The notes: generated by a model not told the origin, from the sequence alone. 8,117 nt of DNA from Adhaeribacter sp. (GCA_028288395.1 JAQBNV010000464.1:1-8117); one strand, 5' to 3'; shown: positions 1-5,958, counted from the first letter of the stretch. Translations and numbers: made by a program.

Positions 1-366
1 GAGGGTAATCGGCAAATCCCGCCCCCCCTTCACCGGTCGTATGGTATAAAGCTTTGGCAAACGCATCTAATACGCTACAAACATGCTCCACTTCTAATTA
101 AGGTGCTGATTCAATTCGGAATGAAAGAAAAGATCAGGCACTTTTTTTAACCTTAAGAAAATCGTCAGCTATTGCTTTTCACTGGCTGCCAAATAATACC
201 AAATTGCCCAAACTATATTCCATCTAAAAAATACAGGAAAGATGGCCTTGTAAGCTTTTAAATAAAGCTGTTAATTAGCTATGGAAGGATGTAAATGAAG
301 TATAATATAAGATCTAGTAACAAATAAGAATGGATGATAAAAAAAGAAGGAAACTTTATTTTAATT
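1..366. other. left flank without a supported gene
   Basis: I find no recognisable gene here. The plus frame starting at base 1 stays open to a TAA at 148-150 (49 codons), and a minus frame is open over 1-97. Neither product resembles a family I know, so this could be the tail of a gene cut by the window edge or plain chance. From about 150 the sequence becomes strongly AT-rich with stops in all frames, as expected for an intergenic region upstream of the promoter at 367-400. Confidence 0.5.
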
Positions 367-397
367 ATGTATGTATATACATTAAATGTACATACAT
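367..397. repeat. inverted repeat, probable operator
   Basis: A perfect 9-base inverted repeat, ATGTATGTA (367-375) and TACATACAT (389-397), surrounds a 13-base spacer. A second perfect palindrome, TACATTAAATGTA (378-390), overlaps the right arm, so two alternative dyads are centred two bases apart (382 and 384). The repeat ends inside the TAnnTTTG promoter element at 393-400, the usual position for a repressor operator. Dyads of this size suit MarR, HxlR or TetR-type dimers. The regulator is not in the window, and the sequence is unlike the Bacillus MhqR box as I remember it, so the family is not assigned. Confidence 0.6.
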
Positions 398-400
398 TTG
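393..400 (+). promoter_or_regulatory. Bacteroidota -7 promoter element for the detoxification cluster
   Basis: TACATTTG matches the Bacteroidota primary-sigma -7 consensus TAnnTTTG exactly. Transcription would start near 406, giving a leader of about 50 bases before the YceI start at 459. The -33 region around 365-372 is only a weak match to TTTG and is covered by the inverted repeat at 367-397, so a bound regulator would block polymerase. The leader is A-rich, which is normal for this phylum where Shine-Dalgarno pairing is weak. Confidence 0.6.
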
Positions 401-458
401 CATGGTGAACTTTAATAGAACTTAAAATAAATATTTCAAACAAATAAAAATTAAAGTT

Positions 459-994
459 ATGGCAAATATGAAATGGGTAGCAGACCCCATGCACAGTGAA
501 GTTCAGTTTAAAGTAAAGCACTTAATGATTACCACTGTAACCGGGTACTTTCAAAAATTTAATGTAGAAGCTGAAACAGCGGATGATTCTTTTAACAGCG
601 CCAGCAGTGTAGAATTCACCGCTGATGTAAATTCAATCAGTACCAATAATGAGCAACGTGATACGCATTTAAAATCAGCTGATTTTTTTGATGCGGAAAA
701 CCACGGCGAAATTCGGTTTGTAGCTACTAATTATGAAAACCCAGGTGGTAACGATTACAAGTTGCACGGGAACTTAACTATCAGGAATATAACCAAACCC
801 GTTACTGTTAACGTTGATTTTGGCGGTATTGTGGTAGACCCCTATGGGCAGACCAAAGCCGGATTTACCCTCTCGGGCAAAATCAGTCGCAAAGAGTTTG
901 GCTTAACCTGGAATGCCGTTACCGAAGCCGGTAACGTGTGGTAAGCGATGAAATTAAACTAAACGCCGAGATTCAGCTGGTAAAACAAGGTTAA
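459..994 (+). pseudogene. YceI family protein with a C-terminal frameshift
   Basis: A YceI-like (lipocalin-fold, polyprenyl-binding family) protein with no signal peptide, so probably cytoplasmic. The start at 459 fits the family N-terminus (MANMKWVADPMHSEVQFKVK). Family landmarks are VKHLMI near residue 20, the RDxHLKSADFFD stretch near 66-77, LTIRNITKPV near 107-116 and FGLTWNA near 147-153. The open frame stops at 942-944 after GNVW, but another frame continues at once from 938 as VVSDEIKLNAEIQLVKQG and stops at 992-994, which is how intact family members end. One missing base around 935-937 would restore a protein of about 178 residues. The fault is a real indel or a sequencing error; the current 161-residue product lacks its last beta strands. 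First gene after the promoter at 393. Its molecular role in bacteria is poorly defined. Confidence 0.85.
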
Positions 995-1119
995 AACTTG
1001 TTAGTAAAGGCTAATGGCTTGTTCTAGCCGGTTTAGTTCCGTAAGAAATAGTGTCAGTCATATATGCTTACCTAATTGTGCCCGTATAATATTCCGTTTA
1101 AACCATTTACCATCAGTGT

Positions 1120-1830
1120 ATGAAATGTGAATTATATAAACCCGCAGCTAGAGGATTGAAAGACCAGGGATGGTTAAAGAGTAATTTTGTCTTTAGCTTT
1201 TCCAGCCATTACGACCCGGTTAGGTCCGGGTTTGGCCTATTGCGGGTCTTTAATGATGATTTGGTGCAGCCGGAAAATGGTTTTGGTTTGCATGCGCACG
1301 CCAATATGGAGATTATTTCGGTGATGCTGTCCGGGTCGATGAACCATATCGATTACTTAGGTTACAAAGAAGTAGTGCATAAAGATTGGGTACAAATTAT
1401 GAGTGCCGGCACCGGCTTACGCCACGAAGAGTACAATGTGGGTCAGGAGGACGTTAATTTTCTGCAGCTCTGGATAGAACCCAAGCTACAGAATATTACC
1501 CCCCGTTACCAGCGACGGTTCTTTCCGGAAGAAAAGCGCTTAAATAAGTTAGTGACCATCGTCAGCAACGAAGAAGGCCAAAGCCATTGCTGGATCAACC
1601 AAAACGCCCGGCTTTCGCTGGGCTACTTCGAACCCGGCCAGCCACTTACTTATTCCTTTAATCCGCTTAACAAAGCTGTTTTTATTTTTAACATCAGTGG
1701 CACTTTTGGGGTAGCGGACCAGACGCTGAAGCCGCGCGACGGGCTGTGCATCTGGGATACAGACCAGCTTCAATTCGATTTTTCAACCGAAAGTAAATTC
1801 CTCCTGATTGAGGTACCCGTTAATCACTAA
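1120..1830 (+). CDS. pirin family protein (quercetin 2,3-dioxygenase-like)
   Basis: A complete bicupin of the YhhW/pirin family, 236 residues, close to the usual length. The N-terminal cupin carries the metal site: HAH with His58 and His60, then RHEE with His102 and Glu104. These correspond to the ligands of E. coli YhhW, which binds a metal and can oxidise quercetin. GFGLHAHANMEI, SAGTGLRHEEYN and NITPRYQ are family signatures. The C-terminal cupin is degenerate, as usual. The gene lies 125 bases beyond the end of the damaged yceI reading and ends 7 bases before the dioxygenase start, so it is very likely co-transcribed with the latter. The true substrate is unknown; an aromatic or quinone compound is inferred from the neighbours. 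No strong promoter of its own is visible at 995-1119. Confidence 0.93.
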   Translation: MKCELYKPAARGLKDQGWLKSNFVFSFSSHYDPVRSGFGLLRVFNDDLVQPENGFGLHAHANMEIISVMLSGSMNHIDYLGYKEVVHKDWVQIMSAGTGLRHEEYNVGQEDVNFLQLWIEPKLQNITPRYQRRFFPEEKRLNKLVTIVSNEEGQSHCWINQNARLSLGYFEPGQPLTYSFNPLNKAVFIFNISGTFGVADQTLKPRDGLCIWDTDQLQFDFSTESKFLLIEVPVNH

Positions 1831-1837
1831 TTATACC

Positions 1838-2773
1838 ATGGAAAACAGAATATTAGGCCTGCATCATATCACGGCGATAGCCGGACTAGCCAAACAGAAT
1901 TTAGATTTTTATACCAAAACCCTGGGACTGCGCCTCCTCAAAAAAACGGTAAACTTCGACGACCCGGGTACTTACCATTTATATTATGGCGATGAAAGAG
2001 GCAGCGCTGGTACCATCCTGACATTTTTCCCTTACGAAGGGGCGCGCAGAGGCAGCGCGGGCACAGGCATGGCTACCAATATTGCTTATGCAGTGCCGGC
2101 TGATAGCTTCGATTTCTGGATGGATCGTTTTGAAAAACATAAGGTCATTTATAATAAACCTTCCGAGAAATTTGGGGAACCTTATTTAACTTTTCTTGAC
2201 CCGGATGGCTTAAAACTAGAATTGGTGGTACCCAAAAATCAGGATAACCGGGTAGCCTGGGAAACCGACGAAGTAAAGGCTAAGGTAGCCACCAAAGGCT
2301 TCCATGGGGTAACCTTAACCTTGCGGGATATTAATCCTACGGCCGCAATTTTAACCGATATTTTCGGGTATCAACTGCTGGAGCAAAGCGGCAATCGTTA
2401 CCGGTATATGACCGATGCGGTAGATTCGGCCAATATTGTTGATTTGGTACAATTGCCCAACGAAGCCCGTGGGCTGGGTGGCGCCGGAACCAATCACCAT
2501 ATTGCTTTCCGGGTAAAAGACGAAGAAACCCTGATGCAATTTCATCAGAAAGTAACCCGTAGTGGCCACAGCATTACAAATAAAATAGATCGTAATTATT
2601 TTTATTCGCTTTACTTCCGGGAGCCGGGTGGCGTGTTATTTGAAATTGCCACCGATAATCCGGGTTTCGGCATAGATGAGCCTTGGGATAAGTTAGGCTC
2701 GGGTTTATTGTTACCACCGCAATACGAGCCGCGCCGGGCCGAGTTAGAAGCCGTTCTGCCAAAGTTGGATTAA
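1838..2773 (+). CDS. mhqO: ring-cleaving (extradiol) dioxygenase, MhqO/MhqE type
   Basis: A two-module glyoxalase/vicinal-oxygen-chelate protein of 311 residues, the usual length for the MhqO/MhqE group, which opens hydroquinone or catechol-type rings. Module one begins with LHHITAIAG (His9/His10) and ends in LKLELVVP (Glu128). Module two has FHGV (His156), NHHIAF (His220/His221) and VLFEIAT (Glu269), the His/His/Glu pattern expected for a metal site. I chose ATG 1838 because family members start just before LHHIT; the frame could extend to a TTG at 1808, but that would overlap pirin by 23 bases and add non-conserved residues. It is separated from pirin by 7 bases, a tight operon link. The gene symbol is by similarity to Bacillus; the exact substrate is not shown. 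Confidence 0.92.
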   Translation: MENRILGLHHITAIAGLAKQNLDFYTKTLGLRLLKKTVNFDDPGTYHLYYGDERGSAGTILTFFPYEGARRGSAGTGMATNIAYAVPADSFDFWMDRFEKHKVIYNKPSEKFGEPYLTFLDPDGLKLELVVPKNQDNRVAWETDEVKAKVATKGFHGVTLTLRDINPTAAILTDIFGYQLLEQSGNRYRYMTDAVDSANIVDLVQLPNEARGLGGAGTNHHIAFRVKDEETLMQFHQKVTRSGHSITNKIDRNYFYSLYFREPGGVLFEIATDNPGFGIDEPWDKLGSGLLLPPQYEPRRAELEAVLPKLD

Positions 2774-2837
2774 GGCTTAAAGCTTATTCGATAAAACTTA
2801 GAACTGAATCGTATAAACTGTGCTTTCTTTAATCCAG

Positions 2838-3212
2838 ATGGAAGACTTCAATATTACCCGCGTGTATGCCGATGAAAACGGAGATAGTCGTTTCGAGGAT
2901 ATTGCCAAACCCTTAAATTCAGGAGGTGATATTGGTTTTATGTCGGAGCCGGAAGCCGTGGAAACTATTATTTTCCGGAAAGTAGTGCCCGGTTACGATT
3001 ATGATTTCCACCGGGCACCGGCCCGGCAGTACATTATTTTGGTGGACGGCGAAATACAAATAGAAACGTCGCTGGGCGAAAAAAGGCAATTCAGGGCCGG
3101 CGATATTTTACTCGTGGAAGATACTACCGGTAAGGGGCATCGCACCCGCAACCTTTTGCCAGCCGTCCGGCAATCTATTTTTGTTACCCTGAAGCAAGAT
3201 ACCCCTAGTTAA
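2838..3212 (+). CDS. small single-domain cupin protein
   Basis: A 124-residue protein with one cupin barrel. Cupin motif 1 is seen as DFHRAPARQYIILVDGE (His58 to Glu72), followed by FRAGDILLVEDTTGKGH (85-101). Likely metal-facing residues are His58, Gln64 and His101; the pattern is not a full HxH...E...H set, so enzymatic activity is uncertain. I chose ATG 2838; a GTG at 2820 in the same frame adds six non-conserved residues. It lies 64 bases after the dioxygenase gene and 67 before the hydrolase, inside the cluster. Such cupins may isomerise or decarboxylate ring-cleavage products or act as sensors, but this is inference from location. I do not recognise a characterised homologue. Confidence 0.82.
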   Translation: MEDFNITRVYADENGDSRFEDIAKPLNSGGDIGFMSEPEAVETIIFRKVVPGYDYDFHRAPARQYIILVDGEIQIETSLGEKRQFRAGDILLVEDTTGKGHRTRNLLPAVRQSIFVTLKQDTPS

Positions 3213-3223
3213 TTTATACCTCC

Positions 3224-3243
3224 GGGCGCACTTTGTAAGTTTA
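3224..3243 (+). promoter_or_regulatory. possible internal promoter, copy 1 of a 20-base element
   Basis: The element GGGCGCACTTTGTAAGTTTA ends in TAAGTTTA, a 7-of-8 match to the TAnnTTTG element, and contains CTTTGTAA, which commonly precedes it in Bacteroidota promoters. It matches a second element at 3944-3963 at 15 of 20 bases. Each copy sits shortly after a stop codon and before the next gene. Transcription would start near 3250 and serve the hydrolase gene at 3280. Confidence 0.4.
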
Positions 3244-3260
3244 GGCAGCTTAAACTGCCT
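3243..3260 (+). repeat. short hairpin in the hydrolase leader
   Basis: AGGCAG (3243-3248) and CTGCCT (3255-3260) form a perfect 6-base stem with loop CTTAAA. No T-run follows, so it is a poor terminator. It begins at the last base of the possible promoter element and would lie at or just after the predicted start site, so it could affect mRNA stability or bind a regulator. It could also be chance. Confidence 0.35.
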
Positions 3261-3279
3261 TACATTTAGAAACTCAATT

Positions 3280-3918
3280 ATGTATACGCACAAAAAACAA
3301 GTTATTACGCAGGGGCAACCATTAACAGAAACCCAGAAGGCACTAATCCTCCTCCACGGACGGGGTGCTACCGCCGAAAGCATTTTGGCTTTAGCCGGCC
3401 ATTTGCCAGTAGCTGATTTTTCACTTTTTGCCCCACAGGCTACGAATCAGAGTTGGTATCCTTACAGTTTTATGGCCCCAACCACGCAGAACCAACCAGC
3501 CCTGGATTCCGCCTTAACACAAGTAGACGACTTGGTAAAAAGTATTTTGGACCAAGGTATTCACAGCCGGCATATTTATTTACTGGGCTTCTCGCAGGGG
3601 GCTTGCCTAACGGCGGAATATGCTACCCGGCAGGCGCAGCAGTATGGCGGGCTGTTGATTTTTACCGGCGGCTTAATCGGGCAGCAGCTTAATACAGGTA
3701 ACTACCAGGGTGATTTTGCAGGTACTCCCGTTTTAATTACCACCGGTGACCCCGACCCCCATGTACCCGTTAACCGGGTAGAAGAAACGGTAAAAATCAT
3801 GGAAGAAAATGGCGCGGTTGTGACGAAGAAAATTTACAAAGGCCGGCCCCATACCATTTTGGAAGAAGAAATAGAGCTGGCCCGGCAAATATTAACGAAG
3901 GTTCCGGCCGGAGAATAA
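3280..3918 (+). CDS. mhqD: alpha/beta hydrolase, phospholipase/carboxylesterase family (MhqD type)
   Basis: A complete 212-residue serine hydrolase of the carboxylesterase/phospholipase group. LLHGRGA (24-30) supplies the oxyanion-hole loop, GFSQG (103-107) is the nucleophile elbow with Ser105, GDPDPHVP (156-163) contains the acid Asp159, and RPH holds the catalytic His191. No signal peptide, so cytoplasmic. In Bacillus subtilis MhqD is encoded beside the dioxygenase MhqE and is induced by methylhydroquinone; the same pairing here supports the assignment. It may hydrolyse ester or ring-opened products, but the substrate is not known. ATG 3280 is preferred since the first strand follows about 20 residues later, as in relatives. 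A possible own promoter lies at 3224-3243. Confidence 0.9.
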   Translation: MYTHKKQVITQGQPLTETQKALILLHGRGATAESILALAGHLPVADFSLFAPQATNQSWYPYSFMAPTTQNQPALDSALTQVDDLVKSILDQGIHSRHIYLLGFSQGACLTAEYATRQAQQYGGLLIFTGGLIGQQLNTGNYQGDFAGTPVLITTGDPDPHVPVNRVEETVKIMEENGAVVTKKIYKGRPHTILEEEIELARQILTKVPAGE

Positions 3919-3943
3919 TCCTGAAAATTTATTTAATTAGCTT

Positions 3944-3963
3944 GGGTGCACTTTCTGACTTTG
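3944..3963 (+). promoter_or_regulatory. possible internal promoter, copy 2 of a 20-base element
   Basis: GGGTGCACTTTCTGACTTTG shares 15 of 20 bases with 3224-3243. Its 3' end, TGACTTTG, matches TAnnTTTG in 7 of 8 positions. It lies 26 bases after the hydrolase stop and about 110 bases before the DoxX start, the longest gap within the intact part of the cluster, which makes an internal promoter plausible. The predicted leader is about 100 bases. Confidence 0.4.
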
Positions 3964-4073
3964 TTGTTGGCGAAAATATCCCCCAGCGATGGTTAACAAA
4001 GAAGTACGCATAAAAGCAGATAATCAATTTGTTCAATAGGAGAACAACTAAAGAGAAGTAAAAAAGATATTAG

Positions 4074-4544
4074 ATGAAAAAGTTATTGCGTGTAAATAAA
4101 GCAGCAGCTACTACCGATGTAGCGTTGTTAATAGCAAGAGTAGGGATTGCAGCCCTGATGTTAACCCATGGTATTCCCAAACTGGGGAAGCTGTTTTCGG
4201 AAGCCCCGGTACAATTTCCTCCCCTGCTGGGTATAAGTGCTGCGTTTTCTTTAACGCTGGCCGTTTTTGCAGAAGTATTTTGTTCTATCTTACTATTAGC
4301 AGGTTTAGCCACAAGGTTGGCTGTTATTCCCTTAGCCATTACCATGTTGGTAGCCGGGCTGTATATTCATGGGGCTGACCCGTTTTCGGTAAAAGAACCA
4401 GCTTTACATTTTCTGTTAGGGTATATAGTGCTGTTTTTTGCCGGCAGTGGCAAATACTCGCTTGATTACTTACTGCAACAAAAAAGGACAGTACCAATAA
4501 GTATAACAAAGAAAACAGAAGACTACCCCCCTCTTGCACAATGA
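4074..4544 (+). CDS. DoxX family membrane protein (MhqP type)
   Basis: A 156-residue inner-membrane protein with four predicted hydrophobic helices at about residues 15-33, 52-78, 81-98 and 109-125. The DoxX signature is present: ARVGIAALMLTHGIPKLGKL near 21-40, with the THG motif, and FAEVFCSILLLAGLATRLA near 65-83. The tail after residue 130 is polar. DoxX proteins are linked to redox and thiol stress, and Bacillus MhqP is encoded with the dioxygenase MhqO and nitroreductase MhqN; the same neighbourhood here suggests a membrane partner of quinone detoxification. It probably works with the reductase encoded 64 bases downstream, which is now broken. The gene follows the hydrolase by 155 bases and has an A-rich translation start region. 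Confidence 0.9.
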   Translation: MKKLLRVNKAAATTDVALLIARVGIAALMLTHGIPKLGKLFSEAPVQFPPLLGISAAFSLTLAVFAEVFCSILLLAGLATRLAVIPLAITMLVAGLYIHGADPFSVKEPALHFLLGYIVLFFAGSGKYSLDYLLQQKRTVPISITKKTEDYPPLAQ

Positions 4545-4608
4545 CAGAGAGTTTGTGACCGCATGATTTATTTGAAAGAAGTATCCTATTTTAAAAATTA
4601 TAATAAAT

Positions 4609-5178
4609 ATGAATAATTTAAAGATTATTACCTCAACATCAAGACTAGGCCGAAAAGGAATATCGGTTGCTAATTGGATTACTGCCATAGCGCAACAAAC
4701 AGGAAGATTTCAGGTAGAGCTACTCGACTTAGCTGTGATTAACCTTCCTTTTTTGGATGAACCTAACCATCCTCGTTTACAGCAATACCAGCACGAACAT
4801 ACTAAAAGGTGGAGTGCCTCCATCGACGAAGCTGATGCATTTATAAATGTTCTGTCAGAATACAATTTTGGCTTTCCGGCACCAATAAAAAATGCTTAGG
4901 ATTACCTTTTCAAGGAGTGGATGTATAAACCGGTTGCCTTTGTAAGCCATGGGGGTATTTCGGTTGGACTACCTTCCGTGCAGATGCTGAAACAGGTGGT
5001 AACTTCCTTGCACATGATACCATTGACCGAGGCGGTAACTATTCCAACGTATGCCAAGTTTATCAATGATGAAGATGAATTTAAGCCGGATGAAATTGTG
5101 CTTAAATCTGCCGAAACGGTGCTCTCTTAATTAGCGCGCTTCTGCGAAGCCTCAAAAATATTGCGTAGGGTGAAATAA
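4609..5178 (+). pseudogene. NAD(P)H-dependent FMN reductase with two in-frame stops
   Basis: A flavodoxin-like NADPH-dependent FMN reductase (quinone, azo or chromate reductase type). TSTSRLGR (9-16) is the FMN phosphate loop, and SEYNFGFPAPIKNA (83-96) is the flavin-ring segment, normally PEYNYGFPAPLKNA. Translation stops at TAG 4897-4899 (codon 97), but the same frame goes on as DYLFKEWMYKPVAF and later HGGISVGLPSVQMLKQV, both family-typical. A second stop, TAA 5128-5130 (codon 174), is followed in frame by LARFCEASKILRRVK and a final TAA at 5176-5178. Each lesion is explained by one substitution (for example TTG to TAG and GAA to TAA). Restored length is 189 residues, normal for the family. 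No indels are seen, so the decay is recent. The N-terminal 96-residue piece is unlikely to fold. It is the last gene of the cluster. Confidence 0.9.
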
Positions 5179-5570
5179 GGATATTTCTCAGACTAGTAAA
5201 GGGCTTTGGGGAAGTTAAACAGGTTGAAACCTGCCCTAGCAAGCCACTGAGTTGAAAGCGTTAACTTTTTACGCCCAAAAGCATGTCCCACATACCGGCT
5301 TTTAAAGGCATGAAAAGCAATAAAGCTTATTAAGGACAGCTATGCATCTCATTTATACAGGATACAGCATCTATTTAAAAGTGAAACTGATCCTGACTAG
5401 AGGGAAAACGCTCTAAAAAAGCTGCCTTATGCCATTGGAAGTGCTAATCTAAATTTAAAGCGTCTAAGTTGTTCTCTTGCTGTAAAATGAATTAGTAAAC
5501 CTTATCAGGCTATATCAGGGCTGACTTTAAAGCGGTAGTTTTCACTATTCTTTAGGATGAAAACTTGCTT
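5179..5570. other. non-coding stretch without a recognisable gene
   Basis: No frame on either strand gives a protein I recognise. Small structures are CAGGTT (5220-5225) with AACCTG (5228-5233), a short palindrome, and a doubled TATCAGG (5503-5509 and 5513-5519) spaced by one helical turn. There is no convincing terminator for the upstream cluster. The stretch may be eroded sequence between the reductase pseudogene and the IS relic. Confidence 0.5.
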
Positions 5571-5600
5571 TGTATTTATATAAAATGGATACTTAACTTG
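5571..5600 (+). repeat. probable right terminal inverted repeat of the IS relic
   Basis: Reads inward on the plus strand starting TGTATTTATA. It matches the opposite border (5930-5958, minus strand) at about 19 of 29 aligned positions with one gap, including the shared TGT start, GGA core and TTG end. The match is imperfect, as expected for an old element. Confidence 0.5.
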
Positions 5601-5639
5601 GTGCCTGAGGTGTGTTGAAAGCCGTACAGTAAATATGCA

Positions 5640-5664
5640 TATTAAATTGTAAAGCAATTTAATA
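5640..5664. repeat. 10-base inverted repeat (hairpin)
   Basis: TATTAAATTG (5640-5649) and CAATTTAATA (5655-5664) are perfect reverse complements around the loop TAAAG. No T-run follows on either strand, so it is not a clear terminator. It overlaps the orfB tail of the IS relic and may have arisen by drift. Confidence 0.5.
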
Positions 5665-5705
5665 CAATACGTTTGGATATACTCAAAGAATTCGTTTTGC
5701 GCAAC
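5640..5705 (-). pseudogene. fragment of IS3-type transposase OrfB, C-terminal end
   Basis: The minus frame reads NEFFEYIQTYCIKLLYNLI. IS3 OrfB proteins carry a FEYI(E/Q)xxYN(R/K)xRxHS segment just before the C-terminus, after the last catalytic Glu of the DDE domain. FEYIQTY (5687-5667) fits exactly; the next codons TGT ATT would be one-base changes from TAT AAT (YN). The rest of OrfB, including all catalytic residues, is missing. The identification rests on a short motif plus the orfA remains in the correct position. Confidence 0.55.
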
Positions 5706-5737
5706 GCCTGCTGGTCTATAGTGGCTGATGCATTTTC

Positions 5738-5905
5738 TTAACCTTCTGTTCCTTTGCTTTCCCGACGGCTGCGCCAGCGTTAGACTAAGTTCTTGTCGCT
5801 ACCTAGTGATTCTGCCACTTCTCTGACGGGTCGTCCGTGAGAAATCATCTGAAGCAACTATTGCTTAAATTCAAAATCGTACTTGCGACGTCGTTCTTCT
5901 TTTAT
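5738..5905 (-). pseudogene. fragment of IS3-type transposase OrfA (helix-turn-helix)
   Basis: The minus frame reads KEERRRKYDFEFK, stop (5858-5860), LLQMISHGRPVREVAESLG, SDKNLV, stop (5780-5782), RWRSRRESKG and a further stop at 5738-5740. This is the N-terminal helix-turn-helix of IS3 OrfA: the KYDxEFK opening, GRxVREVAExLG and the NLVYRW recognition helix, where TAA replaces the Tyr codon. The expected start codon is ATA (5905-5903), one change from ATG. The leucine-zipper part that should follow is gone. Confidence 0.8.
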
Positions 5906-5929
5906 TACTTCTTAATTTGCTAAGTTAAG

Positions 5930-5958
5930 CAAATCGACTGTCCGTATTTAATAGAACA
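5930..5958 (-). repeat. probable left terminal inverted repeat of the IS relic
   Basis: Reads inward on the minus strand from 5958 as TGTTCTATTAAATACGGACA and on to GATTTG. It lies about 53 bases before the former orfA start, a normal distance for IS3 elements, and pairs imperfectly with 5571-5600. Confidence 0.5.

Larger units (their letters stand above)
5571..5958 (-). mobile_element. decayed, internally deleted IS3-family insertion sequence
   Basis: The minus-strand text contains the start of an IS3-type OrfA and further on the tail of OrfB, in the right order and orientation, but only about 390 bases remain of an element that is normally 1.2-1.5 kb. The two borders read inward as TGTATTTATATAAAATGG (from 5571, plus strand) and TGTTCTATTAAATACGG (from 5958, minus strand). 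With one gap they agree at about 19 of 29 positions, and both begin with TG as IS3 ends do. No target duplication is visible at these borders, and the ends could lie about 5 bases further out (5566 and 5963). The element sits just downstream of the TPP enzyme gene and has no working transposase. Confidence 0.7.

Noticed and set aside
279..521. 80-codon minus-strand open frame
   Set aside because: It lies over the AT-rich promoter region and the start of the YceI gene; its composition (Phe, Ile, Tyr rich) is what AT-rich DNA gives by chance, and no family is recognised.
1808..1837. Upstream TTG start extending the dioxygenase by ten residues
   Set aside because: It would overlap the pirin gene, and relatives begin a few residues before the LHHIT motif, fitting ATG 1838.
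3108..3383. 91-codon minus-strand frame across the cupin/hydrolase junction
   Set aside because: It overlaps two well-supported plus-strand genes and resembles no known family; a shadow frame.
4897..5130. Stop-codon readthrough or codon reassignment in the reductase gene
   Set aside because: Two different stops (TAG and TAA) are involved, other genes in the window end normally with TAA, and no recoding context is seen. Ordinary nonsense mutations explain it.
5138..5150. GCTTC-TGC-GAAGC as a terminator of the cluster
   Set aside because: The stem is only five bases with no T-run after it, and it lies within the former coding end of the reductase.
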